DNA from: Trichostrongylus colubriformis
Taxonomy: Eukaryota > Nematoda > Chromadorea > Rhabditida > Trichostrongylidae
Direction: 5' to 3'
NCBI GenBank assembly: GCA_963978905.1
Contig: OZ022260.1
Coordinates: 19,890,334-19,954,333, forward strand
DNA: 64,000 bases
Below the pieces are notes generated by a model that did not search any database, had not been told where the DNA came from, and worked only from the letters and a program-made list of their open reading frames with translations. Made by a program: the position numbers and the translations under genes. Shown in pieces: positions 19,860-29,638 of this stretch (its first letter is position 1; each line of letters opens with the position of its first letter).

Positions 19860-19985
19860 CAGCCCATCGCGTGGCAGGGCTTGGGTGAGTGGCGAGAGTG
19901 AGAGTGTTTGGCGGTGTGAGAGAGTTCGATGCACGTTCATCCAAGTCCGTAGGCCTCGCTCTGCCAGGCGCTCCGAAATGGACTG
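19860..19985. mobile_element. 126-bp palindromic MITE, TA-flanked (copy 2)
   Basis: Related to 15,996-16,128: CAGCCCAT...GGCAGGGCTTGGGTGAG at the left and GCCTCGCTCTGCCAGGCG...ATGGACTG at the right. TA duplicates lie at 19,858-19,859 and 19,986-19,987. The insertion lies immediately behind the SL1 remnant. Confidence 0.75.
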
Positions 19986-19987
19986 TA

Positions 19988-20612
19988 ATTCTATTGTGTT
20001 ATTCGCGCAGTACTGTGCGATAGCTCAACTAGTTAGAACATAAACAAATTATGTTCTTCCAATGGAACTGAGCATCAGACGCATTTACAATAGCAGTAGT
20101 GTAGTAGTGGTCAGTGGTGTACCGGATTTTATCCCTTCCCCATTTCCTAATGGCTCTCATCAGGCCTTATAAGCCGTTTCAGTTTCGAAAATTCATCATT
20201 AAGGTCCCTATACCCAGTAATACCTGTGAGTGTGAACATTCCACTTAGCCAGAAGAGCGAAGGTGATTTGGCGACATTAGCTTTTGGCGCTCCTTATCGA
20301 TCTCATCAACCGTTACCAATTTGGATCACCCACCATTGGTATGACCGTCCCATACCTCAAAACACCTAAGAGTGTGGGCGCTCTAGGACTGATCGGAAAG
20401 GCGAAACATATTAGGCGACATTAGCCCGAGGCTGCTTATCAGCCCTTATCTGCTATTACTTTCGGTCCACCACCGCTGGGGTCCCTTTACCACCATCTAC
20501 ATAATTTGTCAAATTCAGAACTCCAGCTTTGCTGCGACGCGAAATATGAATTTCCGGTCAAGCAGACACACACCAACAGACACAGCCATTTATATAAAGT
20601 AGGATAATCTAG
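19988..20612 (+). repeat. E repeat copy d, short array
   Basis: The copy begins with CGCGCAGTACTGTGCGATAG. It holds a head, about one and a half array units (CCACCATTGGTATGACC near 20,328), the tail with CTTTCGGTCCACCACCGC, the CTGCGACGCGAAATATG block, a short AC run and TATATAAAGTAGGAT. Confidence 0.7.
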
Positions 20613-21715
20613 AATGCTATGGATAAATTTAGTAGACAAATTGCAATAGGGGTGGTTTTGTTCTCATTATTGGGTGTACTGAAATGAAATTCACAAAGTA
20701 AGCTCAAAAGAATCCATTTTTCTGAAGTTAGGAATACTAAACAGGAACGAAGCCGGATAGCATAGTCTTACTATTTCTTTGATGGCCTTTTTAGTTGGAC
20801 TGTGTAGTTCTTTTTTAATTGTGTCGAAATTTGAAGTACTGTGTAGTATATTTAGAATATGTTCTATATTTCTATCTATTTCTTGCTGGTTATTGCCCCA
20901 CTTTTTCCTCTTTCTTCTAGTTCCTCTTTCTCTGACTCGAATAATCTTGAGATTGAAGTATGGATGGTCTTTTTGTAGGTCAAAGGATTTATGATACTTG
21001 AAATATCACTATATGTTTTAATACATTCATTATTACTAAAGGAATAAGCTGTAACAAGTAATTTGATCCAGACAGCTTCCTTATCGAACAAAATTGTCAC
21101 AAACAAAACACATTTCCTGTTATATTATCAAGTAGTGAAGAGGGAATAAGTTTCGTCTTACATTTGTCATCAAACTGTTTATATGTACTTATTGGAGTCA
21201 TTTCTATGTATATTATATAAATGCTCTCCAATTCGATCTGTGATCTTTCCTGTGGTAAATCCACATATTGATATTCACATTCCATACGCTAAAGCAATAA
21301 ATGATGTTTTTTGCTTCGATAATTTGTTGTATTATCTATGTAAGTGGAAATTCACATGTTTGTGCTAATTGATATAATGTATTTCATTTATCTGTAAGTT
21401 CAGATTTATCACAATCATTTCGCAGTTAGTAGGTGAATTATTGATACTAAAATCTTTCAAATAACATGTGCCCATCACCTTATCTTTGTAAAAATGTTGA
21501 CTGTTGTAGTAGCTACTGTTCAGAATTGGATTATTATTAGTAGTAGGCCAAAAGAAAAATATGAGGGAGCCCTTTCTAGCGCTCCGGGTTTTTAAAGCAA
21601 GGTCAAAAATCAAGAGAAAATCTTTTATTAACAATGCTCAAAAACACTCATTTATCAAAGGAGCGATGTCTATAATATAAAGATGGTTGCGTAAATAGAA
21701 TATGTGTGATGCATA
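20613..21715. other. AT-rich block
   Basis: This stretch is visibly richer in A/T than its neighbours and shares no repeat with the rest of the window. It contains the Penelope-like fragment below. A further minus-strand frame at 21,365-21,634 has a protein-like composition but no motif I can name. Confidence 0.45.
20876..21300 (-). pseudogene. Decayed Penelope-like GIY-YIG endonuclease fragment
   Basis: Minus-strand frames give, in order, ICGFTTGKITDRIGEHLYNI (about 21,270-21,210), then KQFDDKCKTKL in another frame, then LFDKEAVWIKLLVTAY (about 21,085-21,040) in a third. This order, TTG-x-I-x-x-R-x-GEH followed by a KEAxWIxxL block, resembles the GIY-YIG domain at the C-terminus of Penelope-like retroelements. 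At least two frame changes and stops separate the parts, so it is non-functional. The typical GIY/YIG residues at the start are weak, so the call is tentative. Confidence 0.35.
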
Positions 21716-21831
21716 GTGTCTAAAACTGAATCGCAATCATTAGAATCCGTAAAACGCGCCCAGCTGGAGGAATGTCCAATAATTTTGATCAGTCATCTGG
21801 AAGACCTTAAAGAGGAACTAAAGTTAAACAG
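21716..21831 (+). pseudogene. Short coding-like fragment of unknown origin
   Basis: Thirty-eight codons starting at a GTG read SKTESQSLESVKRAQLEE and then a Leu/Glu/Lys-rich helix ending at TGA. The composition is protein-like and the rest of the region is not. No family is recognised. A run of 18 G lies about 100 bases further on (21,932-21,949). Confidence 0.25.
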
Positions 21832-22138
21832 CAAAAGCTGACTGAATACATCAAAGGCAAATTCCACTATGATTTAGATCTTTCTGTGGGCAGATGAATC
21901 TACCCCTGCAGTGACAGAGGGTCTTTCCTGATGGGGGGGGGGGGGGGGTTATTTAGGCAAGTGAATGAGAAAGCCACTCAGTGTCCCACTGGAGGGTGCA
22001 GCGTTTATCTGTGTTGTACATAGTTAACGTCAGCATCTCTGTACCCCTTTCTTTTCCCAGCCTTTATGTTTTGTACTGAAATGACACAGCTAGGGCGCAA
22101 ACTTAAATGTTTCATATGTTTTATCCTGTGTTTCTTTA

Positions 22139-22477
22139 TTGACTAGACTTCTGACACCTCTGCTATCAATAGTGAGGTTGATAACTTTTTCGCTCTTACC
22201 GTTTCTATCTCAACTATAATTGCAGACCCGAAAAGTTTGCTGTTAGCATAAGCGGACCCCTCGTACTGTTTCTCTTCGATTTCTGCTACAAATTTGACAG
22301 ACCCTTCTTTGCAACATCGTCGGCTACCACTTCCTCAAGGACAACTGGATGGAGGTGGTAATTTTTGCCTGCGGTAAGACCTACTGTAACTCTTGTAGTT
22401 TGTTGGTGCAGGTTGCACACACGACACCTTGCTAAGACGTCGAGCATGAATTCGATGGATTTTTTTATCACAAACAT
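22139..22477 (-). pseudogene. Unknown gene fragment with one frameshift
   Basis: The minus strand encodes CRVCNLHQQTTRVTVGLTAG and continues to ADDVAKKGLSNL and a stop at 22,286. Shifting frame near 22,290 gives KFVAEIEEKQYEG, then AIIVEIETVRAKKL to a stop near 22,139. Both halves look like one protein with alternating strands and helices, so a single-base indel near 22,290 is the simplest reading. I do not recognise the family. It may be an exon of a decayed host gene. Confidence 0.4.
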
Positions 22478-22741
22478 CTTATTTACCTTATTTCACCCTT
22501 TCTCTTATTGTCCCATCCATTTTCTCAATTGATTGCTGCCGTTTGTTTCACTTTTTTCACATAGTCATGAATGAGTGAAATACACTCTAAGAGACTCTAG
22601 AAGAACCAATGACATCTTCTACGGCGAGAATCTGGGAGAGATGATGTTGCATTTTGAATAGGTGCACGGAAGAAGCGATCACAGTTCAAACGTCGCACTA
22701 TTGAACCCGAGTTTCTCTACAGATTATCGATTTTAACCTTA

Positions 22742-23247
22742 CAGTAGCGCTCAAAAGTATTCGGCCAAACACTTTTTGTCATAACTTTTTTTCTACTTGA
22801 CCAAATTCGACGAAATTTCAATATGTAGTGCGCGAACCTATTATCAACATTTCCTTCTATTTGAGTGCCACTTGACTCTTTTCATGGTTTTTTACAAGAA
22901 TTTACTACGAGACCACCAAAAAATAAGAAAATGCTTGGTCAAGAAAAACGGCTTTCTTTACAAAAACAAAACGAGCAAGCCTCACAGAACATCAATATTT
23001 TGTAGAAAGACCACGTCTTCTGATGACAGCGGCACAGCGGGACGGCATAGGGATGGCACTCCAAAAACAAAAAATTGCATTTAACCACGTAACTTATACC
23101 GTTGAGCGCTAAAATAGTATATTTAGTATGTAGTGTCTCCAAGTACAACGTACTTCAATTCCACTTAAATCGGTCCAGTCGCAAAGAAGTTACATGTGAA
23201 AAAGCCAAGGGAACAACCATTAGGCCGAATACTTTTGAGCGCTACTG
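22742..23247. mobile_element. 506-bp Tc1-type MITE with perfect 25-bp inverted ends
   Basis: CAGTAGCGCTCAAAAG at 22,742 is matched in exact inverse over 25 bases at 23,223-23,247. TA flanks both ends (22,740-22,741 and 23,248-23,249). Weaker pairing continues inward. CAGT termini and the TA target duplication are those of Tc1/mariner elements. No transposase motif is present inside. The short frame at 22,797-23,084 is not convincing. Confidence 0.88.
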
Positions 23248-23249
23248 TA

Positions 23250-24160
23250 GATGTTCTTTCGACACGGTACTTTTTTCCATCTTCCTCTTTCTCCTCACCC
23301 TCTCGGCTCGTTGCTTCGCATCTTCTTGTTTGTGTGCCATCCTTGCAATGTCTATTTTTGAACAGCCCACTGCTTCCCTCTCTTTGGTGTTTTCCATTTT
23401 ACTAGTATATTTTGCGAAATCTATCTTTCGCGATAAACAGATATATCGGACTCAAGCGCAGAGGATTTTTCTCATCGCGGCTTGAAAGGGATTCTTCGGG
23501 GAAGGTAGAGATTATAAAGACAGTCACCCGTGGATGTGCCATAAGGACAGCAAATTCGCGTTGCGATGACACAATGACACACCCCTTCCCATCCATCAGT
23601 GATTCAACGTAAGTTCAGCGTTAGTGAAGGTCCACCGTAGTCCTGAATACTGATGTCACTGGGAGCCTACTCACACCTTTACACCAGACTTTACGCGGAA
23701 TAAGCTAAATTGGTGCAATCATAATGAGTCAGAAATTAAGGCCTCTTGATTCTGTCAGATCCTAATTCAATGGCACTGTGGATGTGTAGTTCTTTTTTTT
23801 TCCAAAGCATTCTGAATAGCTGTCCTGAATACCCAAGTTTGTGAATATTTTGTTTGCTAGACGCGCCCTTTCATGTTCGTGCGATGTCGAGGTAGTGACT
23901 GTGATGCTCGGCTGTTTCTTCAAGTGGTTTCCAAGAAATGTGATTATTGCGCGAGTGCGGTAGTCTTTCTAGAGAAAGGCATTCGTTATTTTGTATTACT
24001 CAAATGAGGAACTCTGCTCGAAGTTTCTGGTTGCATGTTGCTTTGACAAGTCACAATTCGTTCAAGTGTCGTCAGCCTCGTTAGCCGAATGCGAGAAGTG
24101 TTGGTAGAACACACGGAAATATGCAAAATTGCAAAAGTATCTGTGTACCCAAGTCGGAAA
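23250..24160. other. No gene recognised
   Basis: T- and C-rich on the plus strand from about 23,270 to 23,400, with short frames only. I see no repeats shared with other parts of the window. It may hold the 3' end, introns or a terminal exon of the lysine-rich gene that follows on the minus strand. Confidence 0.35.
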
Positions 24161-25546
24161 TTATGGGTAGCCTGGTTTCCGCATAAACCACTTGTAAATA
24201 TAGGAAATGACCAATCGAAGATTGTGATGGAATGTGCCTTCAATGAGCTTTTCTATCTCAATTTTTTTCACGAACCTGAAGAAATTCGCGACCATATATT
24301 CAGAGTTATTCTCCTTCTCCTGGATTTCTATTGCCGTTTTCGCAAGTTTCTCTTCAGTATCCACTCTTTCCTTGAACCCTTGCTTCTCATCTTCTAGATT
24401 CTTCACCACTCTTGCAATGTCTACTTGCTTATCAATCTCCTGCTTTTCCATTTGATTTATACTCTCCGGTAAACTCGTCTTTTTTTCGTCCTTCTTGGTC
24501 ATTCCTTGCTCCTCCTTCACCTTTTCTTTACTACCTTCGGGAGTCTTGTCTACTTTTTCGCAAGTCCTTCCTTTCCTTTCATCCAACGATTCCTTACTCC
24601 CTCGAGGAGTTTTTTCCAACTTTTCGCGAATCTTACTTTTCCTTTCTTCCATCGATTCCTTACTCCCTTTAGGAGTCTTGTCTGCTTTTGCGCGAACCTT
24701 TCTTTTCCTTTCGTCCAGCATACTTCCTTGAGTACTTTTTTCCAACTTTTCGCGACTCTTTCTTTTAATTTCTTCCATCGATTCCTTACTCCCTTTGGGA
24801 GTCTTTTCCATCTTTTCACGACTCTTATTTTTCCTTTCTTCCATCGATTCCTTACTCCCTTGAGTAGCTCCTTCCAACTTTTCGCGACTCTTTCTTTTAT
24901 TTTCTTCCATCGATTCCTTACTCCCTTCAGGAGTCTTTTCCATCTTTTCACGACTCTTATTTTCCCTTTCTTCCATCGATTCCTTACTCCCTTGAGTAGC
25001 TTTCTCTACTTTTCCACGACTCTTGCTTTTCTTTTCTTCCATCAATTCCTTACTCCTTTCGGGAGTCTTCTCTACCTTTCCACGACTTTTTCGCTTCCTT
25101 TTATCCAGCTTTTCTTTACTTCCTCTCCCACGGCCTTTTCTTTTTTCCTTACTTCCTCCGTGAACCTTCTCTGCTTTCTCACGACTCTTATTGCTGTGTT
25201 CTTGCACCCTTTCCTTACTACCTTCAAGACTATTGGCTACTTTTACATGGCTTCCTTTCCTAATTTTTGCTCCTTTCTTCACCATTTTCACTTCATAGAC
25301 CTTGTCTGCGCTTGCTATGGGCATAATCTTTCCTGCTCTTTTTTCCTCATTTTCCGCAGTTTTTTCTTTTTTATCTTCCACTCTTTCCACCTCATTTTCC
25401 ACATTTTTTTCTTTTTTATTCTCTTCTTTTTCCACCTCATTTGTTGCAGCTACTTCGTAATGATTTTCTGATTCCTCTCCTTGTGGCAGATTATCAGCAT
25501 CGGGTTCGATTGCTGTCTTGGATTCTTCATTGGATGAAGAGCCCAC
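24161..25546 (-). CDS. Lys/Glu-rich protein with about eleven 22-residue repeats
   Basis: The open frame has 461 residues. An acidic N-terminal part (residues 1-75) is followed by tandem 22-residue units (about 108-345) of the type GSKESMEERKNKSREKMEKT, then a charged coiled-coil-like tail with NLEDEKQGFKERV. The units alternate between endings TPE/TPK and ATQ/STQ, so the DNA repeat is really a 132-bp dimer. The first codon is GTG, an in-frame TAA lies nine bases upstream, and the first ATG is residue 75. A TTCTTAAG|G acceptor-like site at the start suggests an upstream exon. The last ~40 residues are hydrophobic and differ in character, so a splice donor may lie before them. Highly charged, presumably disordered or helical. 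No family is recognised. Confidence 0.6.
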   Translation of the reverse strand: MGSSSNEESKTAIEPDADNLPQGEESENHYEVAATNEVEKEENKKEKNVENEVERVEDKKEKTAENEEKRAGKIMPIASADKVYEVKMVKKGAKIRKGSHVKVANSLEGSKERVQEHSNKSREKAEKVHGGSKEKRKGRGRGSKEKLDKRKRKSRGKVEKTPERSKELMEEKKSKSRGKVEKATQGSKESMEERENKSREKMEKTPEGSKESMEENKRKSREKLEGATQGSKESMEERKNKSREKMEKTPKGSKESMEEIKRKSREKLEKSTQGSMLDERKRKVRAKADKTPKGSKESMEERKSKIREKLEKTPRGSKESLDERKGRTCEKVDKTPEGSKEKVKEEQGMTKKDEKKTSLPESINQMEKQEIDKQVDIARVVKNLEDEKQGFKERVDTEEKLAKTAIEIQEKENNSEYMVANFFRFVKKIEIEKLIEGTFHHNLRLVISYIYKWFMRKPGYP

Positions 25547-25559
25547 TTTACCTTAAGAA

Positions 25560-26175
25560 TAACTAGCTGTATCAAAAGCAGCTTTCAAAGTAGAAGATAA
25601 TAGATGACCTAAAGGCAGCATTAGGAGAAAGTCGGACGAAAAGTAAAAGAAGTAGTGCATATGAAAGTCGAGATGCCTAGTAACAGGACAGTGGAGAAAA
25701 AACGGATGGAATTGGCCAAAAACCCGAGAAATAGGACCCCCTTCCCACCACTGATTCTCGATACGGACGACCTTTCCGTCAAGAGGCGGGTAGTCCGGAC
25801 TATTCTTCCGTTAGCATGTTTCCAAATGAACACAAGGAAATGTTTGAAAATACGACAGCATATACTTTTTGGAGTGAGCTTCAAGCTAAAACTGCGAAAG
25901 CGCGCCGCAAAACCTTCGATCCTGCCGCATCTCCTTGGCCGCTCCCACCCCAGTCAATCGGGAATTACGTCATCGGGAGGCGGGATCGTTGTATCAAAGA
26001 GGCGGAACAGCTGGACGGTTGCGGCGTTTTGCAGGGTTTCTACAGCCCGGAGGACGCCTTTTCACCGGGATTTCGCCACAGATAGCCTTCTTAGGCCCAG
26101 GACTATCATGTGAGTGACTTCTTGTAGGGATTTCTCCATTACCACATTACCCCTAATGCTGTCTTTAAAGAGACA
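25560..26175 (+). pseudogene. Three-copy gene-like repeat, copy B (longest frame)
   Basis: The plus-strand frame 25,655-26,113 (152 codons) contains PLILDTDDLSVKRRVVRTIL near residues 32-51 and is otherwise Arg/Lys-rich. It is preceded by an in-frame TAG and an acceptor-like ATTAG|G, and ends near a donor-like CAT|GTGAGT. The LSVKRR-x-VRT core is shared with copies A and C, and most A/B differences there are conservative. Downstream the frame overlaps a GC-rich block with CAGTCAATC, TTACGTCATC and GGAGGCGGG, which looks more like promoter elements than coding. It lies back-to-back with the repeat protein gene, so it could also serve as that gene's upstream region. Function unknown. Confidence 0.4.
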
Positions 26176-26640
26176 CTCGGACTGGACGAGACACGTACAA
26201 ATGAATAAGTAGTCACCTAAAATGGCCTAGGTAGATAGAGAAAAATTCGTACTCAACTTCGCGAGCAAATGATTTTAATTTCAAAGCAAGTTGTTTTTCT
26301 GTAATGATACGAGCTTTCTCAATACAAAAAGTTCTGTTGCACAGGGTGCGCCAAACCTATTGTCAAAGCCACACGCGGACATTTCGACCACTTGTTCGGA
26401 GGTGTTGCTTTTTTGCACTTTTCCTGTTTCACTTCATTGGGGTACATATACATGTTTCACATAACTAAATAACACTAACAGGTGATTGAGCCGTCACATT
26501 TTAAGCATGGAACTCTAGCACCAAAGACTCCTGGCACGCAAGATTCGTCAGTGTTTTAATCTAAGAATAACTCAATACTTTTGTGAGCTCTTTACACGAT
26601 ACTGAGACTTTGAAACGGATGGTGGTGGGTCTGGTTGAAC
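26176..26640. other. No gene recognised
   Basis: AT-rich sequence with no open frame of note and no repeat seen elsewhere in the window. Confidence 0.4.
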
Positions 26641-26650
26641 ACATGTTTCT

Positions 26651-26938
26651 GTGATTACCACGGGCGATCCCAGAAAGGAACGGTATAAGATGGTCTTAAT
26701 TGACGAACTTGAACTTATTCAAAGGCAGCGAACTTCAGAGATCAAATTTCCTATATGCAGATCAGAAGCCTTCAAGAAGATTGAAGATCATGTGCTAAAA
26801 TCCGCTGGTTCTCACGAAAAACCTACGCATTGCTGGCTCTTAAAATCTTCCCCTCATACGTATCCAGCTTCCTTTCTTAGATATCCCGATTCAAGGGGTT
26901 GTAAGTATTGCTGTTTATGGATGCACAAGGGATCGTGA
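26651..26938 (+). CDS. Hypothetical ORF, 95 codons
   Basis: The frame has a protein-like first half (MVLIDELELIQRQRTSEIKF from an internal ATG at about 26,690, then SEAFKKIEDHVLKSAG) and a less convincing end. It opens with a GTG, so the Met at codon 14 or an upstream exon would be the start. No family is recognised. It could be an exon of a broken gene. Confidence 0.3.
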   Translation: MITTGDPRKERYKMVLIDELELIQRQRTSEIKFPICRSEAFKKIEDHVLKSAGSHEKPTHCWLLKSSPHTYPASFLRYPDSRGCKYCCLWMHKGS

Positions 26939-27429
26939 TTAGGCATTCTGAATTTTTCGAGTTTCTGTTAGCGTCCATCAAGCTAAAGGAAAGGCGGCAT
27001 GAAGAGTAGATTGTGAGGGGAAGACACCGTCGAGAGGAAAACGACCCTTTTTCATGTCGACACAAAACAAATTGTCACCATATGTGCGCTCTGTTTTACT
27101 GACCAGGCTCAAGATTGGATGCGCACTCTGAGGAACTTGCAATAATTAACCAAGGCTGAATGAGAGAAGCTGTGTTGCCCTGAGGCAAACATACAAGTCG
27201 GAGATTTTAGCGCACTTGAATTATATCCTTGAAAGAACTATGTACTATCAATCTGAACATATTTCTACCAATTTCTAGACATGGATCAGTGAACAATAAG
27301 GAAATGAATCTTCAGTGAGCTCCGAGTGAACAAAGTAACTAAACTACGACGCCAATGAAAGAAGCGTTTTCCACCCATATGGTAACTGCTGTGCATACTG
27401 TAACAGTGACAATTTTCATCAAATAGATC

Positions 27430-27600
27430 GTAACGTTATTTGTGTGTCGACACCACTATTATGTGCGATTATAAGCGATACAAGTTCGGTAACGTTTCCT
27501 AGGTATGCTATCTGTCCGACCTGTCCTACCCGTCCACTGAAATCCATTATTCTGGTGAATACAAGCGTGAACACAGGCATAAGTACAGGGTTTTTGTTAG
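27430..27600 (-). pseudogene. Possible ankyrin-like exon fragment
   Basis: The minus strand reads IMDFSGRVGQVGQIAYLGNV followed by TELVSLIIAHNSGVDTQIT and soon a stop. The pattern AYLGNxxELVSLII-x3-SGxD resembles one ankyrin repeat in which the usual TPLH turn is degenerate. The left edge of the TIR element at 27,620 cuts off upstream sequence. Weak evidence. Confidence 0.2.
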
Positions 27601-27619
27601 GTTCTTACTTCTCTTACAA

Positions 27620-28936
27620 GGAAGGCCCATGAGGTCATGGTGAGCTTTTTCAAAACGGTTTTTTGCATTTTATAGGGTCACATACATGAAGCAAAAAACC
27701 GGTCTCAAATTCGGCTAAATGGTTTTGGGGGGGGTCAAAAAATGAGTGACAAAAGTAACTTGGAAAGAAGCAATTTTGACCAGTTTGTTGCAGTGCTTTC
27801 CAGCTGGGAACTTCAGGATATGCATATCAGAAGACTCCCTTCAAACCTACGCCAAAACCAATGCGAACTGGATACAAAATGTGGAGTCGCCTTTGGTAAC
27901 CAGTAAATGAGGCATAGCAAACTCATATGGAAGCACAGATCTGATCACTGTAGTGGTTGGATGGGCGAATGGATAAGGGGATGGGCTGGCATTGGCACGG
28001 TGGTGGGGCTGTTTGTGGTTCGAGCCCCCTCGTCCTTTTCCCTTTTGCATTTTCTCGATTTTCTTTGTCCAGCACTAAACTAATTGCGCACACATGACTA
28101 CAATTTTCGTTACTGGTGCACTAAAGTGACCTCATTTGCAAGCTTTCAGTGGTTGAAGTGTTTGGACTCTTCGGCGCCCGTAGCACGTGTGCCAGGCGTT
28201 TCCCTGCGAAACTAGTGTAATATTCGTGCTCAGGAGACCCAATTAGCCCTAGATACAGAATATTATCCAAATTGGCACTTTGATCCAGACTCGAGACAGT
28301 GAGATGGTCATGGACACATGGTCACTGCTCTACTTGTACAAACGAACAACTAGTAGCTTCGATTAAATTCAGTGAAGCATGTGTGGAATCAACGCACTTC
28401 AAGCGAAATGCACCTAGCAACACCATGCGATGGCAGAAGATAGCAAGTATTTCCTTAAATCGGCTACCGACCTCCTTTCGTTGAGTGCTGTTTACAATGG
28501 CAGTAGTAGTATTAGTGGTCGACCAATTTTTCGAGTTTGGGCCCAAATCACGATTAGGCCGAAAACTCGTTACCTAGGATAGTTCGACCCCCTGAGCATG
28601 AATATCACAACGCCTAGTTCCCCTGTTATGAGCGTTGGCAGGTCCAAACCGATCATTCCCTTAGTACGCAAAAATACTGGAGATAGCGGTTCCCTGGTAG
28701 AATAAAAACTGATTTCACACATATCTTGCACTTATGGTCTTACATGAGCACAAATGGATGAAAACTAGAAAAATGCAAAAATTTGTCCTCAGTGGGGATC
28801 GAACCATCAACCATTTTCTGGGCCCCCCAAAACCATTAAGCCGAATTTGAGACCGGTTTTTTGCTTCATGCATGTGACCCTATAAAATGCAAAAAACCGT
28901 TTTGAAAAAGCTCACCATGACCTCATGGGCCTTCCG
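27620..28936. mobile_element. TIR element carrying a tRNA-like module (copy 1)
   Basis: GGAAGGCCCATGAGGTCATG at 27,620 and about 120 following bases are repeated in inverse at 28,816-28,936. Inside the left half is a tRNA-like module with pol III A and B boxes. The right half has another B-box-like motif on the minus strand. The centre shares ATATTCGTG-x-TCAGG and CCCGTAGC blocks with the elements at 43,124-44,207 and 55,500-56,845. No transposase is seen. Target duplication was not resolved. Confidence 0.7.
27955..28035 (+). ncRNA. tRNA-like sequence (SINE-type pol III promoter)
   Basis: TGGGCGAATGG (27,962-27,972) fits an A box and GGTTCGAGCCC (28,017-28,027) a B box, with spacing suited to a tRNA-derived promoter. 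A tRNA acceptor stem does not form, so it is not an intact tRNA gene. Confidence 0.5.
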
Positions 28937-29238
28937 TGTTAGACGCATTTGTCTTGGATTATAAGTACTATTTGGTTCTCATCCCTCCTATTTTGCCAGG
29001 AGTTTGGCCTCTGTTTTTTTTTGTGGCCATAGGCTCTTGATTTCCTTGATGAATGGAATTGGCTGTCAGGAACCACAGGAACCCGAAGAGGGGGGGGAGG
29101 GTAGGATCGTATGAAGGCCTCTTTTGTGAAGGGGATCGTATTTCTTGAAAATTTTCTCAAACCCTCCACGCCACGCTCGACCCTCGCTACAGAAGCATGA
29201 TGCGCTCGCCCTTTGCATATCAGCGAATTACCAGCAAG
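28937..29238. other. No gene recognised
   Basis: Contains a G-rich run near 29,089-29,102. Otherwise this is plain flank of the gypsy insertion. Confidence 0.4.
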
Positions 29239-29243
29239 GTCAC

Positions 29244-29501
29244 TGTTGTGTGGTCAACTGATAGTGATCCTATCATTCTTGAATTCGTGCAAAACAAACA
29301 AGGTATATAGACCCTGGGGCAGAGGGATGTTCAGTTTATTTTCGACACCCAGTGCTTTCGGTATCCCGCTGTCCACCTGTACGACTTCAATCTACACCGT
29401 TGGTTTTCTTCTGTCTATTCACAGATAAAACAGATCGATACTTCCTGTTGTTGTGACATCGGACAAGAACACAAACGTCGGCAGCAGGACGGGACATTAC
29501 A
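29244..29501 (+). repeat. 5' LTR of the gypsy element
   Basis: Begins TGTTGTGTGGTCAAC and ends GGGACATTACA. It contains AAGGTATATAGACC, a possible TATA region, and ACAGATAAAACAG. Nearly identical to the 3' LTR. Confidence 0.95.
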
Positions 29502-29502
29502 G

Positions 29503-29520
29503 TGGCAATCAGGATCTCTG
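29503..29520 (+). other. Gypsy primer-binding site
   Basis: TGGCAATCAGGATCTCTG starts one base after the LTR and has the TGG needed to pair with a tRNA CCA end. I cannot name the tRNA. Confidence 0.6.
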
Positions 29521-29638
29521 AAGAACTCTACCTTGGATAGCTTTTTTCCGCGACACTCGAGTGGGACAAGCCTCACGTGCACGGAAGAAGAAACTTGCTA
29601 CTCTTTTCCCTGTTTGTTATTGACCTGTTGGTGGAACA

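Noticed and set aside
21932..21949. Run of 18 G as a G-quadruplex or regulatory site
   Set aside because: A single homopolymer with no conserved context. Length is likely a sequencing or slippage artefact.
24506..25471. 321-codon plus-strand frame over the repeat gene
   Set aside because: It is the antisense shadow of the 22-residue repeats. It reads as monotonous Phe/Leu/Ser/Thr and has no independent signal.
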